The position numbers and the translations under genes are program-made. Source: Bibersteinia trehalosi (GTDB taxonomy: Bacteria; Pseudomonadota; Gammaproteobacteria; Enterobacterales; Pasteurellaceae). From it: a stretch of DNA of 64,000 nt. Where the stretch lies: positions 173,806-237,805 of the forward strand of contig NZ_SMAM01000004.1 of NCBI RefSeq assembly GCF_004346205.1, in the 5' to 3' direction. The notes beneath the pieces are model-generated. The model was given only the letters and a program-made list of their open reading frames with translations. It was not told where the DNA came from and searched no databases. This document shows positions 19,365 to 29,021 of the stretch, piece after piece (the stretch's first letter is position 1; each line of letters begins with the position of its first letter).

Positions 19365-19386
19365 ATAGGGCAAGTCCCTATTTTTA
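19365..19386 (+). terminator. Hairpin with U-run in the leader of accA
   Basis: ATAGGG / CCCTAT (19365-19370 and 19376-19381) with loop CAAGT is followed by TTTTTA. It lies 58 bp before accA and about 25 bp after a possible -10 element (TAGAAT, 19335-19340). It could be an attenuator. Confidence 0.45.
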
Positions 19387-19443
19387 TGTTTTGAGCGCAG
19401 CACTAAACGGAAAATAGAGATTTGTACTGATATAGGAAACGTT

Positions 19444-20397
19444 ATGACTACTGAATATTTAGATTTTGAACTGCCGATTGCAGAACTGGAAGCCAAGATT
19501 GAAGCGTTGCGTTCGGCAAGTAGTGGCGATGCAGAAATTAATCTTGATGATGAGATTGCTCGCCTTAAGAAGAAAAGCGAAGAATTAACCAAAAAAACTT
19601 TTGCTAATTTGGATGCATGGCAAATTTCACGAATGGCACGTCATCCAAGCCGTCCTTATACATTAGATTATATAGAACGTATTTTCACTGAATTTGATGA
19701 ATTGGCAGGTGATCGTGCATTTGCTGACGATAAGGCAATTGTAGGGGGTATCGCGCGCCTTGATGGCAGACCAGTGATGGTTATCGGTCATCAAAAAGGA
19801 CGCTCTGTGAAAGACAAAGTCAAACGTAATTTTGGTATGCCGGCACCAGAAGGATATCGTAAAGCATTGCGTTTAATGCAGATGGCTGAACGTTTTAATA
19901 TGCCGATTATCACTTTTATTGATACTCCGGGGGCATATCCAGGCGTGGGAGCGGAGGAGCGAGGACAATCTGAAGCGATTGCCCGTAACCTGCGAGAAAT
20001 GTCGTTACTCAAAGTGCCTGTGATTTGTACGGTGATTGGCGAAGGCGGTTCAGGCGGAGCACTCGCGATTGGTGTGGGTGATAAGGTCAATATGTTGCAA
20101 TACAGTACCTATTCAGTTATTTCGCCAGAGGGTTGTGCATCCATTTTATGGAAAAGTGCTGAAAAAGCTTCAACTGCAGCAGAAGTGATGGGATTAACCG
20201 CTACGCGTCTAAAAGAATTAGAACTGATTGACAATATCGTGCCAGAACCTCTAGGTGGGGCACATCGTGATTTTGATCAGATGGCAGCAAGTTTGAAGCA
20301 GCGAATTCTTGCGGATTTAGAAGATCTCTCACCATTGGATACCGAGAATCTGCTGGATCGTCGATATGAACGCTTGATGACTTACGGTTATGTTTAA
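19444..20397 (+). CDS. accA: Acetyl-CoA carboxylase carboxyltransferase subunit alpha
   Basis: AccA with AccD forms the carboxyltransferase that makes malonyl-CoA for fatty-acid synthesis. 317 residues, as in E. coli (319). It contains the N-terminal coiled segment ([14 protein letters not shown]) and the crotonase-type core with [30 protein letters not shown] and [14 protein letters not shown]. An AGGAAACG ribosome site lies just upstream. Confidence 0.97.
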   Translation: MTTEYLDFELPIAELEAKIEALRSASSGDAEINLDDEIARLKKKSEELTKKTFANLDAWQISRMARHPSRPYTLDYIERIFTEFDELAGDRAFADDKAIVGGIARLDGRPVMVIGHQKGRSVKDKVKRNFGMPAPEGYRKALRLMQMAERFNMPIITFIDTPGAYPGVGAEERGQSEAIARNLREMSLLKVPVICTVIGEGGSGGALAIGVGDKVNMLQYSTYSVISPEGCASILWKSAEKASTAAEVMGLTATRLKELELIDNIVPEPLGGAHRDFDQMAASLKQRILADLEDLSPLDTENLLDRRYERLMTYGYV

Positions 20398-20398
20398 T

Positions 20399-20466
20399 GG
20401 CAAGCGGTCGTTTTTGTCTAAAAAATTGCAAAGCAAATTTTTTGTACAAATCGACCGCTTGTATTG
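20399..20466. terminator. Inverted uptake-signal pair after accA
   Basis: CAAGCGGTCG at 20401-20410 and CGACCGCTTG at 20452-20461 are perfect complements, and the outer GGCAAG/…TGCC and inner AAAATTGC/GCAAATTTT parts pair further. It directly follows the accA stop and ends 17 bp before the next gene. Confidence 0.65.
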
Positions 20467-20482
20467 CCATGAAAGGAATAGA

Positions 20483-21205
20483 ATGAGAAAGTTGGGTCGA
20501 TTATTCGGTTTATTAGGCAGTCTGCTGATAATAAGTAGCACACTGTCTGCCGAAGTGTACCATTTTAAGTTCAACCATCAAGATCGTTCGCAAGACCTCA
20601 CCGAGTATAAGCCTATCGTGCAAGATGGTGGTACTGTGGCGGTAAATGGCGTGAAGATGAAAGGCTTTAATACCATTTTTAAAGACCCTCGCAATGCAGG
20701 GCCTAAGACTAACTATGCCAAACAAATCAACGCGAAGATTAAAGCCGAGTATTTAAAGCATTTTGAGCTGTATGCTATGCCAAATGGTGTGGTGTTTGTC
20801 CCAAAGGATTGGAAACTGGTTTACGGGGGTATTTCTAGTACCGGCGGCATTTTTTATACCTTTGTCCCTCCGCATGGTGATGATGGTTATCTCACGTTTT
20901 ATCACAACGGCAGTTGCTTAAGTTGTGCCATGGAAAATGGTTCGCTATTTTTTAGTGAAGCAGCAAAGCATGCAAAAGATCACGATTTTAATACCTTTGA
21001 AAGTAATTTACCGCTGAATGTAGTGAAGATTAAGCAAGATTTGGTTTCTTATTATGCAGAATCAGGTTACTTACGTTTAGATGGTATCGCCTTTTATGAT
21101 CCCTTTGCAAAAATTCCCTTTTGGAAAGCCGAAGTGAGTCTGCCGCCTATGCAACGCCATTTGGTGAATCCGTTACTTAATCAATTTATTACCAAATACA
21201 ATTAG
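20483..21205 (+). CDS. Secreted protein of unknown function (DUF4850-like)
   Basis: The chosen start at 20483 follows an AAAGGAATAG ribosome site and gives a 240-residue protein with a signal peptide (MRKLGRLFGLLGSLLIISSTLSA, cleavage near residue 23). The mature part has a YAMPNGVVFVPKDWKLVYGG segment, GDDGYLTFYHNGSCLSCAMENG (a C-X-X-C pair) and a C-terminal VSLPPMQRHL stretch. The pattern recalls DUF4850 proteins, from memory only. No enzymatic motif is visible. An upstream in-frame start at 20390 would run through the uptake-signal hairpin and is unlikely. Confidence 0.8.
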   Translation: MRKLGRLFGLLGSLLIISSTLSAEVYHFKFNHQDRSQDLTEYKPIVQDGGTVAVNGVKMKGFNTIFKDPRNAGPKTNYAKQINAKIKAEYLKHFELYAMPNGVVFVPKDWKLVYGGISSTGGIFYTFVPPHGDDGYLTFYHNGSCLSCAMENGSLFFSEAAKHAKDHDFNTFESNLPLNVVKIKQDLVSYYAESGYLRLDGIAFYDPFAKIPFWKAEVSLPPMQRHLVNPLLNQFITKYN

Positions 21206-21220
21206 CTTCAGGAAGTTTTT

Positions 21221-22084
21221 ATGAAAAATGTTCTCTCTATCCAATCTCATGTGGTGTATGGCTACGCGGGAAATAAGGCTGCTGTTTTTCCAATGCAATT
21301 ACTCGGTGTAGATACTTGGGCATTGAATACGGTACAGTTTTCTAATCACACCCAATATGGCAAATGGAAAGGAATGGTGATACCAAAAGAGCAGATTGGG
21401 GAGATAGCCCAAGGTATTGCGGAAATTGAGGCACTACACGAGTGTGATGCCATTCTTTCTGGCTACATTGGTGCGGCAGAACAAGGGGCAGAAATTTTAG
21501 CGGTGGTAGCGAAAATTAAAGCGTTAAATCCCAATGCGATCTATTTTTGCGACCCAGTTATGGGACACCCAGATAAAGGGTGTATTGTTGCTCCTGGGGT
21601 TGCCGAGTTCTTACGTGATGAAGCTATGGCAAAGGCCGATATTATTGCACCAAATTTAGTCGAACTAAGAGAGCTAACGGGTTTACCAGTCTTGGATTTT
21701 GACGGAGCAATTGAAGCTATTCGAACAATTCTGGGCAAAGGTGTAAAAAAGGTGCTAGTTAAGCATTTAAGTCAAGTGGGCAAAGATCCAAGCCAATTCG
21801 AGATGCTACTTGCGACTCAAGAGGGGATTTGGCATATCAGCCGTCCATTGCATGAATTTAAGGCAAAAGATCCTGTTGGCGTGGGTGATTTAACCAGTGG
21901 TATCTTTCTAGCCAACTTACTCAATGGTAAATCTGATGTGGAAGCTTTTGAACATACTGCCAATGCGGTTAATGATGTAATGAGCGTTACCCAGCAAAGT
22001 GGCAAATATGAGCTACAAATTATTCAAGCCCGCGAGTTGATTGTTCATCCGCAAAGCCGCTATCAAGCGGTAAAAATTGGCTAA
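21221..22084 (+). CDS. pdxY: Pyridoxal kinase
   Basis: PdxY phosphorylates pyridoxal to pyridoxal-5'-phosphate (vitamin B6 salvage). 287 residues, the E. coli length. Ribokinase-like fold with [18 protein letters not shown] at the N-terminus, a CDPVMGHP segment and the anion-hole GVGDLTSG motif (near residue 222) with the catalytic aspartate. AGGAAG lies upstream. It is 15 bp after the secreted-protein gene, so the two may be cotranscribed. Confidence 0.95.
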   Translation: MKNVLSIQSHVVYGYAGNKAAVFPMQLLGVDTWALNTVQFSNHTQYGKWKGMVIPKEQIGEIAQGIAEIEALHECDAILSGYIGAAEQGAEILAVVAKIKALNPNAIYFCDPVMGHPDKGCIVAPGVAEFLRDEAMAKADIIAPNLVELRELTGLPVLDFDGAIEAIRTILGKGVKKVLVKHLSQVGKDPSQFEMLLATQEGIWHISRPLHEFKAKDPVGVGDLTSGIFLANLLNGKSDVEAFEHTANAVNDVMSVTQQSGKYELQIIQARELIVHPQSRYQAVKIG

Positions 22085-22125
22085 ATTTTTGCAAAATTTG
22101 TGTAAAAATGCACCGCTTGTAAACC

Positions 22126-24636
22126 ATGGTAAAGAAAATGTCGAACAACCACGAAACCGAAAAATCAACCACTTTTGTTGCAGAGCCGGTTCTTCCTCGG
22201 CACACAGACGAGCTGGAAAATGCCTCTGACGAAGAAGAAATGGCGGAAGAATTTGTTGAAAACGAAGTTGAAGAAAAGCCAAAGAAAAAGGCGTATTGGA
22301 TTCCGACGTTGTTAAAATTATCCCTGCTTGGCGCTTGTTGCATCGGTATTTATGGTATTTATCTTGATGGCAAAATTCGAGCCACAATGGACGGCCAAAT
22401 TTGGCAGTTGCCTGCGGAAGTATATAGCCGAATTGAAAGTATTCGAATTGAAGATAACCTCACCACTGACCAAGTGCGCCAAATGCTGATTGATTACGGC
22501 TATCGCGAGGTGAATAACATTATTACGCCTGGGGATTTTAAATTTGATGAGAAAAACCGCTTAGTGGTGTTGCGTCGAGGCTTTCAATTTCCTGAAAATC
22601 CAGAAACCCAGCGAGTGTTGCGTTTAACGTTTCTCAATGGGTATTTAGCACGCATTGAAGATTTAAACTTACTGCGTGAAATTGAAGAGTTCCGCCTTGA
22701 TCCGAAATTAATTTCTATGATCCATTCGGATAATGATGAAGAGCGTCAAGCCCTACGTTTGCATCAATATCCGCAATTATTAATTGATGCTCTGTTATTA
22801 ACAGAAGATAAACGGTTCTTCCAACATGACGGGATCAGTTTAATCGGTATTGCACGTGCTTTAAAAGCAAACTACGAAGCTGGCGAACGCGTGCAAGGTG
22901 CGAGTACTTTAACACAGCAATTAGTGAAGAATCTGTTTCTCACTCGTGAGAAATCCTTCGAGCGTAAGATCAATGAAATTCTGATGTCGTTGATTTTAGA
23001 TTTCCGCTACGACAAAAATACCATTTTGGAAACTTATCTAAACGAAGTCTATTTAGGGCAAAATCATCAATATCAAGTGCATGGATTTGGTTTGGCGAGT
23101 CAATTCTATTTTGGGCGACCGATTAATGAAATCACGCTAAATCAAATGGCGTTATTGGTGGGTATGGTGAAAGCACCATCTAACTATAACCCATGGCGTT
23201 TCCCCGAGGCCGCCAAAGCACGACGCAATGTGGTGCTTTACGTCATGAAGGAAAATGGCAGAATTACCCAAGCAGAGTACGACTTTTTATCGCAGCAACC
23301 TTTAGCGGTGATCGATAAAGGGGGTTTTTATGTGCCGCAGCCAGCCTTTATGCAAGCCTTGAATATGGAGCTTAAACAGCAATTAGGTGAAAACCGAACA
23401 GCGTTATTGTCGAAAGGGGCAAAGATTTTTACCACGCTTGATCGCAAATTACAGCGTTCTGCTGAGCTTGCGGTTATTCAAGGATTGGAAGATTTAGAAA
23501 ATTCCAGTAAGAAAATTAAAGATTTACAAAGTGCTATTGTGGTGGCGGAGTATCGCACAGGTAAAGTGCGCGCCATAGTTGGTGACAGAAATACGCAATT
23601 TGCGGGCTTTAATCGTGCCACGCAGACTAAGCGTCAAATTGGTTCAACGGTAAAACCATCTATTTATGCCATTGCACTCTCTGATCCGAAAAATTTCCGC
23701 TTAAATACCCCAATTGAGAACAAAACCCGCTCAATTAAAGTGGGAAGTACATGGTGGACACCAAAAAACTATGATGGACGCACAGGTGGTTCGGTGATGT
23801 TAATGGACTCTTTAGTGCGTTCATTAAATATTCCAACCGTCAATATTGGGATGAAAGTCGGTCTGAAAAATGTGATTGCCAAACAAAAAGAGATGGGCTG
23901 GGACAGCGTTGATATTCCGCCTTACCCATCAACCTTACTGGGTTCTTACTCGATTTCGCCGTATGATCTTACCAAATCTTATCAAACCATTGCCAATGAA
24001 GGAGTACGTATTCCTTTAACGACGGTGGAATCGATTATTGCACCAAATGGCGAGGTAATTTATCAGCCAAACCCTGTGCAAAGTGCGAAACAGGTATTGC
24101 CAGCGGAAGCAGCCATTCAAACCATGTATGCTATGCAACAAGTTGTTGAGCGTGGTACAGCACGTAGCCTACAGAATGAATTTGCCCGCTTACGCTTAGC
24201 CGGAAAAACAGGGACAACTAATGGCGCAAAAGATACGTGGTATGTTGGCGTAGATGGTGAGCATATTGCGACCGTTTGGCTTGGAAAAGACAATAATACC
24301 AACACGCATTTAACCGGCTCAAGTGGTGCATTACAGGTTTACAAAGAGTATTTGAAGCGCTCGCAGCCAACCGCATATCGCTTACCCGCAAATTCAAATT
24401 TACAGTGGGTTGGTATCAGTAGTTTTGGTTCTTGGGATTGCAGCAGTGCGAGAAAAATTCCTGTATGGCGTGATAAAGGACAGCGTTATTGTATAGGAGG
24501 TCAAACTGTTCAAGTGGGCAAACCAAGTGTATGGGATGCATTGTCGCTGACTAAAGATAGCATGAATAGTAACACTAAAGCAGAAGTCTCCGAGGATATG
24601 GCGGTTCCGGCAGAAGAAATTGCGCCAAGTGAGTAA
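22126..24636 (+). CDS. mrcB: Bifunctional penicillin-binding protein 1B
   Basis: PBP1B polymerises and cross-links peptidoglycan. It is 836 residues (832 if the ATG at 22138 is used). An acidic cytoplasmic tail is followed by one membrane segment (about residues 65-87), a UB2H-like region, a GT51 glycosyltransferase domain (EDKRFFQHDG and GASTLTQQLVKNL, about residues 227-275) and a transpeptidase domain with SxxK (GSTVKP), SxN (RSLNIP) and KTGTT. An uptake signal lies just upstream at 22112-22120. Confidence 0.95.
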   Translation: MVKKMSNNHETEKSTTFVAEPVLPRHTDELENASDEEEMAEEFVENEVEEKPKKKAYWIPTLLKLSLLGACCIGIYGIYLDGKIRATMDGQIWQLPAEVYSRIESIRIEDNLTTDQVRQMLIDYGYREVNNIITPGDFKFDEKNRLVVLRRGFQFPENPETQRVLRLTFLNGYLARIEDLNLLREIEEFRLDPKLISMIHSDNDEERQALRLHQYPQLLIDALLLTEDKRFFQHDGISLIGIARALKANYEAGERVQGASTLTQQLVKNLFLTREKSFERKINEILMSLILDFRYDKNTILETYLNEVYLGQNHQYQVHGFGLASQFYFGRPINEITLNQMALLVGMVKAPSNYNPWRFPEAAKARRNVVLYVMKENGRITQAEYDFLSQQPLAVIDKGGFYVPQPAFMQALNMELKQQLGENRTALLSKGAKIFTTLDRKLQRSAELAVIQGLEDLENSSKKIKDLQSAIVVAEYRTGKVRAIVGDRNTQFAGFNRATQTKRQIGSTVKPSIYAIALSDPKNFRLNTPIENKTRSIKVGSTWWTPKNYDGRTGGSVMLMDSLVRSLNIPTVNIGMKVGLKNVIAKQKEMGWDSVDIPPYPSTLLGSYSISPYDLTKSYQTIANEGVRIPLTTVESIIAPNGEVIYQPNPVQSAKQVLPAEAAIQTMYAMQQVVERGTARSLQNEFARLRLAGKTGTTNGAKDTWYVGVDGEHIATVWLGKDNNTNTHLTGSSGALQVYKEYLKRSQPTAYRLPANSNLQWVGISSFGSWDCSSARKIPVWRDKGQRYCIGGQTVQVGKPSVWDALSLTKDSMNSNTKAEVSEDMAVPAEEIAPSE

Positions 24637-24656
24637 TTTATCCCTATTGATATAAG

Positions 24657-24687
24657 AAGCAAGCATAGTAAATATGCTTGCTTTTTT
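24657..24687 (+). terminator. Rho-independent terminator of mrcB
   Basis: Perfect 11-base stem (24657-24667 and 24673-24683, AAGCAAGCATA / TATGCTTGCTT) with a GTAAA loop and a following T run, 20 bp past the mrcB stop. Confidence 0.9.
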
Positions 24688-24801
24688 GTTTGTAAACTTG
24701 TTGTAATTATTTATTTACGGTGTAAATAAAATTTGATTTTTTGCATTGCTCTGCATAGAATGCGTCTTGGTTTGTTGAGCGTAAAAATAGTGAGGATAAT
24801 T

Positions 24802-25576
24802 ATGTTAAAAGATACTCAATGCGAATTCTTTGCTGATAGAGCTTTAAAATACAAAGAAGCTACAAGGCGTAGTAAAGATGTCTGGTAGGATGATTTACTT
24901 ATTATGTATTCTTATCTTGCTCCCCAGCCGTCAGATATTATTTTAGAAATTGGTGCAGGAGCTGGATTTTTTTCTTTTCCTATTGCAGAAAGAATTGGGA
25001 GCGATGGTTTTTTATATGCATTAGATCCATCTGAAGAACAATTGGAGCCTTTTTTCGATAAAAAAATCAGCAATATTAAGCCAGTGATTTCCTCCGCTGA
25101 AAATTTTATTCTAGACAAGAAGGTTCACAAAATATGGAGTAGGGGGGGCGGTGCACCATATAAGAAATAAGACAGATGCATTTCTTTGCTGGAGAAAATA
25201 TAGCGAAGACTCAGCTAAGATGTATATATTTGATATATTTACTCACAATAATACCGCTAAATTTTTTGATGCTTTTATATCTAAAGTCTGTATTACTGGG
25301 CATGAAGTTGCTTTTTTAACTAAAGAATTTGCAGATAGTCTATGTCACTTAACTGGATGGGGAGTGCCTAAATTTCATGATATTTCATTGAGATGGGTGT
25401 TCCATCATGAAAAAGAGATGATAGAGTTCTTATATCTATTACTGGGAATAGATGAAAGTACATCAGAGCAAGAAACATTAAACGCGGTCAAGAAGTATTT
25501 AGGTATAACTTATTATGGCAATAAAATATATTTGAACTGGGATATGACATTAATGATATGTGATGGAGAAATTTAG
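24802..25576 (+). pseudogene. Broken SAM-dependent methyltransferase gene
   Basis: The first frame (ATG 24802, AGGA upstream) reads 28 codons to an in-frame TAG at 24886, then continues in the same frame with IILEIGAGAGFFSFPIAERIG, a motif I SAM-binding loop, and YALDPSEEQ. A run of seven G (25142-25148) then shifts the frame. Removing one G restores the reading WSRGAVHHIRNK into the downstream part, which ends at 25576. So two lesions break one gene of about 258 codons. It is AT-rich compared with its neighbours and touches a LysE exporter gene (TAG then ATG). The substrate is unknown. Confidence 0.8.
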
Positions 25577-26209
25577 ATGGAACAGCAAACATTATTTACT
25601 TATATTCTCACTTGTCTTGTTGCAGCGGGTACACCTGGTCCTGGTACACTCAGTGTTATTGTATATGGAGCAATGATTGGTTGGAAAAGGACTTTACCTG
25701 TTATTTTCGGGATTCAGGTGGGTATGTTTGCTATGGCCATTTTGGCTTTATCTGGTATTAGTGCAGTGATTACTACATCACCAATACTCTTTATTGCCTT
25801 ACAGTATCTCGGGGCTGGATATATCGCTTGGCTTGGGATTTCAAGTTTGCTTGCTACTTATCGTCAGAAACAAAGCAGCAATATTGAGGCGAGTATACGA
25901 GATAGAGGAGGGAAAGGGAATTTTTACCATGGCGCGATTGTAACATTTGCCAGCCCAAAAACTTTACTTTTTTTTACCTCTTTTTTTCCCTTATTCCTAG
26001 ATAGTAATCAACCTATTTTAGCCCAGAATATTTGGTTATTATTTATTTTATTGCTTTGCACTTTAGTGATTCATCTTATTTACAGCGCATTAATGAATAA
26101 AATGACAATACTGTTTCATCGGTATAATCAACAATTTAATGTAGGTGTAGGCATTATTTTTCTCGGTTTAGCGTTATATATGTTGTATGGGACGATGCTA
26201 AGTCACTAG
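25577..26209 (+). CDS. LysE/RhtB-family amino-acid exporter
   Basis: 210 residues, hydrophobic, with about six membrane segments, and the family start pattern AAGTPGPGTLSVIVYG (near residues 17-32) plus the FASPKTLLFF segment (near residue 125). Such proteins export amino acids or related metabolites. It begins immediately after the methyltransferase pseudogene stop, so it was probably translated by coupling to it. The AT-rich base use matches the pseudogene and suggests the two arrived together. Substrate unknown. Confidence 0.88.
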   Translation: MEQQTLFTYILTCLVAAGTPGPGTLSVIVYGAMIGWKRTLPVIFGIQVGMFAMAILALSGISAVITTSPILFIALQYLGAGYIAWLGISSLLATYRQKQSSNIEASIRDRGGKGNFYHGAIVTFASPKTLLFFTSFFPLFLDSNQPILAQNIWLLFILLLCTLVIHLIYSALMNKMTILFHRYNQQFNVGVGIIFLGLALYMLYGTMLSH

Positions 26210-26302
26210 AATTTCAGCGTACATCTGTTTATTTTTCTGGCTTTTTTGAGTCGAAAAGATTATATTAGCGAAAAATTGTTCGCTGAATATAATCAGGTTT
26301 AA

Positions 26303-28084
26303 ATGGCTATGTCATCTCTCGATTTTCATTTTATCAATCGTTTTCGTCACCAAGCAGAAAAGTTGGCTCAACGCCCTGCATTGCGTTTTATGCAAGATCA
26401 GCAATGGGTAGATATGAGTTGGGCTGAGTTACAAAATCAGGTTAATCAACTCTCTTATGCTTTGCTTGCCAACGGTATTGGTGTACAAGATAAAATTGCA
26501 ATTTTTGCCCATAATATGCCACGTTGGACGATCACAGATATTGGTGCGATGCAAATTCGCGCTGTAGCTGTGCCGATTTATGCAACGAATACGGCAAAGC
26601 AAGTGGAATATGTACTCAATGATGGTGATATTAAAATTCTGTTTGTTGGTGATCAGGAGCAGTTTGACCATGCGCTCGAAATAGCGCACAACTGTCCACA
26701 ATTACAAAAAATTGTTGCGATGAAAGCAAATATTGAATTGCATCATTCTCCCCTTGCACAACATTGGGCTGATTTTATACAAGTGGAAGCTGATGAATCG
26801 TGTTTGCAACAGCGTCTAGCAGAAAAGCGTTTAGATGATCTTTTCACGCTTATTTACACTTCAGGCACAACGGGTGAGCCAAAAGGAGTTATGCTTGATT
26901 ACGCCAACTTAGGGCATCAATTACAAGCACATGATAAAGCACTGCCAACTGTCGATGAAAATGACGTATCGCTCTCTTTTCTACCGTTTTCACATATTTT
27001 TGAACGCGCTTGGATCTCTTATGTATTGCACCGTGGAGCGGTGAACTGCTATTTAGAAGATCCTCATCAAGTGCGGGAAGCGATGGCAACGGTTCGTCCA
27101 ACGTTAATGTGTGCAGTGCCTCGTTTTTATGAAAAAATTTATACTGCGGTGTGGGATAAAGTAAACCATGCACCGGTGCACCGCCGCGCTTTATTTAACT
27201 GGGCGATTCGCACTGCAGAAAATGAATTTCTTGGTAAAAAAAATGTGATTTTTCACCGCTTGCAATATCGTCTCGCGGATAAATTGGTGCTCTCTAAGTT
27301 ACGCCATTTATTAGGCGGTCGAATTCGTATGATGCCGTGCGGTGGGGCAAAACTCGATCATTCAATTGGGCTATTTTTCCAAAGTATAGGTGTCAATGTG
27401 AAATTAGGCTACGGCATGACAGAAACGACAGCCACGGTTTCATGCTGGCAAGAAAAAGGCTTTAATCCAAATTCAATTGGGGTTTTAATGCCCGACATGG
27501 AAGTGAAAATTGGAGAAGAAAACGAAATTCTAGTGCGTGGCGGTTCGGTAATGCGCGGCTACTATAAAAAACCAGAAGAGACAGCAAAAGCCTTTACTGC
27601 AGATGGTTTTTTAAAAACAGGTGATGCAGGGGAATTAGATGCGGAAGGCAACCTTTATATTACCGACCGCATCAAAGAACTGATGAAAACCTCAAATGGC
27701 AAATATATTGCGCCACAATATATTGAAGGCAAAATTGGCAAGGATAAATTTATTGAGCAGATTGCGATTATTGCGGATGCAAAAAAATATGTTTCAGCGC
27801 TTATTGTTCCGTGTTTTGACAGCCTAGAAGAATATGCTAAAAAGCTCAATATTACGTATCAAGATCGCATGGAGCTGATTAAAAATTCTGAAGTCGTTAA
27901 AATGTTTGAACAGCGTATTAACGAGTTACAAAAGGATTTGGCAAGTTTTGAGCAAGTGAAAAAATTTACCTTACTTTCGCAAGCATTTAGTACGAAAATG
28001 GAAGAAATCACGCCAACACTGAAATTGCGCCGCAAAGTGATTTTAGAACGCTATAAAGCGCAGATTGAGAAAATGTATAAGTAG
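26303..28084 (+). CDS. Long-chain fatty acid--CoA ligase (AMP-binding)
   Basis: 593 residues (591 if the ATG at 26309 is used). It carries the adenylate-forming motif [14 protein letters not shown] (near residues 183-196), GYGMTET and the C-terminal [11 protein letters not shown]...[19 protein letters not shown] core of the FAA1/FadD15-like group. It activates fatty acids to acyl-CoA. It resembles the H. influenzae HI0002 type. A hairpin terminator follows. Confidence 0.92.
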   Translation: MAMSSLDFHFINRFRHQAEKLAQRPALRFMQDQQWVDMSWAELQNQVNQLSYALLANGIGVQDKIAIFAHNMPRWTITDIGAMQIRAVAVPIYATNTAKQVEYVLNDGDIKILFVGDQEQFDHALEIAHNCPQLQKIVAMKANIELHHSPLAQHWADFIQVEADESCLQQRLAEKRLDDLFTLIYTSGTTGEPKGVMLDYANLGHQLQAHDKALPTVDENDVSLSFLPFSHIFERAWISYVLHRGAVNCYLEDPHQVREAMATVRPTLMCAVPRFYEKIYTAVWDKVNHAPVHRRALFNWAIRTAENEFLGKKNVIFHRLQYRLADKLVLSKLRHLLGGRIRMMPCGGAKLDHSIGLFFQSIGVNVKLGYGMTETTATVSCWQEKGFNPNSIGVLMPDMEVKIGEENEILVRGGSVMRGYYKKPEETAKAFTADGFLKTGDAGELDAEGNLYITDRIKELMKTSNGKYIAPQYIEGKIGKDKFIEQIAIIADAKKYVSALIVPCFDSLEEYAKKLNITYQDRMELIKNSEVVKMFEQRINELQKDLASFEQVKKFTLLSQAFSTKMEEITPTLKLRRKVILERYKAQIEKMYK

Positions 28085-28120
28085 GGTTTCGGAATTTGCA
28101 TTATTAATAAACCTAAATAA

Positions 28121-28160
28121 AATCGCCGCCAGCTTTAACAGCTTGGCGGTTTTGATTTTT
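28121..28160 (+). terminator. Terminator after the acyl-CoA ligase gene
   Basis: CCGCC-AGCT and AGCTTGGCGG (about 28126-28135 and 28139-28149) form a GC-rich stem with a one-base bulge, followed by TTTTGATTTTT. Confidence 0.7.
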
Positions 28161-28193
28161 GATTAAAGCTGATATAGTTAGCTAAATTTATCT

Positions 28194-28218
28194 AGGAGGC
28201 AAAGCCTCCTTCATTTTT
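28194..28218 (+). terminator. Hairpin in the leader of the ABC transporter operon
   Basis: AGGAGGC / GCCTCCT (28194-28200 and 28204-28210) is a perfect 7-base stem with an AAA loop followed by TCATTTTT. It lies 12-36 bp upstream of the GTG start of the permease gene. It could be an attenuator. Confidence 0.5.
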
Positions 28219-28229
28219 AAGGATTATTC

Positions 28230-28946
28230 GTGTTAAACGATCTATTACTTTCTATTCCTTTTATGACTCAAGCGCGTGTCGATTTGGTGATAAATGGCTT
28301 TTTTCCAATGGTTAAAGCGGCATTTTTGGTTTCTATTCCGTTAGCCATTGCTTCTTTTGTTATCGGAATGGTGATAGCGGTTGCTGTTGCGCTGGTGCGA
28401 GTGACACCAGTAAATAGCTGGCTACATCGTATTTTTCTTTGGTTTGTCAAAGGCTATATTTCGATTATTCGTGGCACGCCGATGTTGGTACAAATTTGTA
28501 TCGTATTTTACGGCCTACCTGCGGTTGGCGTGTATATCGATCCTATACCTGCCGCAATTATCGGGTTTTCTTTGAATATCGGAGCCTACGGTTCAGAAAC
28601 GATTCGGGCCGCTATTCTTTCTGTGCCAAAAGGGCAGTGGGAGGCGGGTTATACTATTGGGATGAGCTATATCCAGACTTTCCGACGTATCATTGCACCG
28701 CAAGCATTTCGTGTCGCAGTGCCGCCACTGAGTAATACGTTTATCGGTTTATTTAAAGATACCTCGTTAGCCTCGGTTGTGACAGTGACGGAAATGTTTC
28801 GTGTCGCACAGCAAGTGGCGAATATGTCGTACGATTTCTTGCCCGTTTATATTGAGGCTGGTTTGATTTACTGGTGCTTTTGCTGGGTGTTATTCTTCAT
28901 TCAAGCCAGATTAGAAAAACGCTTTGACAGATATGTCTCGAAATAA
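28230..28946 (+). CDS. Amino-acid ABC transporter permease
   Basis: 238 residues of the polar-amino-acid (HisM) permease type, with five membrane segments and the ATPase-coupling loop QWEAGYTIGMSYIQTFRRIIAPQA. The start is GTG at 28230 with AAGGA 7 bases upstream. It precedes the ATPase gene at 29022 and resembles the HI1079-like cystine/amino-acid permeases. No periplasmic binding-protein gene is present in the window next to it. Confidence 0.92.
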   Translation: MLNDLLLSIPFMTQARVDLVINGFFPMVKAAFLVSIPLAIASFVIGMVIAVAVALVRVTPVNSWLHRIFLWFVKGYISIIRGTPMLVQICIVFYGLPAVGVYIDPIPAAIIGFSLNIGAYGSETIRAAILSVPKGQWEAGYTIGMSYIQTFRRIIAPQAFRVAVPPLSNTFIGLFKDTSLASVVTVTEMFRVAQQVANMSYDFLPVYIEAGLIYWCFCWVLFFIQARLEKRFDRYVSK

Positions 28947-29021
28947 AAAGTCAGAGGCAATTTACTGTGTCTCTGGTCATAAATAGTGGTGTAAGCAGCA
29001 CCTTACAATAAAGTAATTGTT

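Noticed and set aside
25151..25576. Separate GTG-started gene after the G tract
   Set aside because: Its start sits inside the frameshifted methyltransferase; it reads on directly from the upstream frame if one G is removed, and it lacks a ribosome site.
24802..26209. Toxin-antitoxin or defence pair
   Set aside because: The first part is a methyltransferase-like pseudogene and the second a LysE exporter; no nuclease or antitoxin features.
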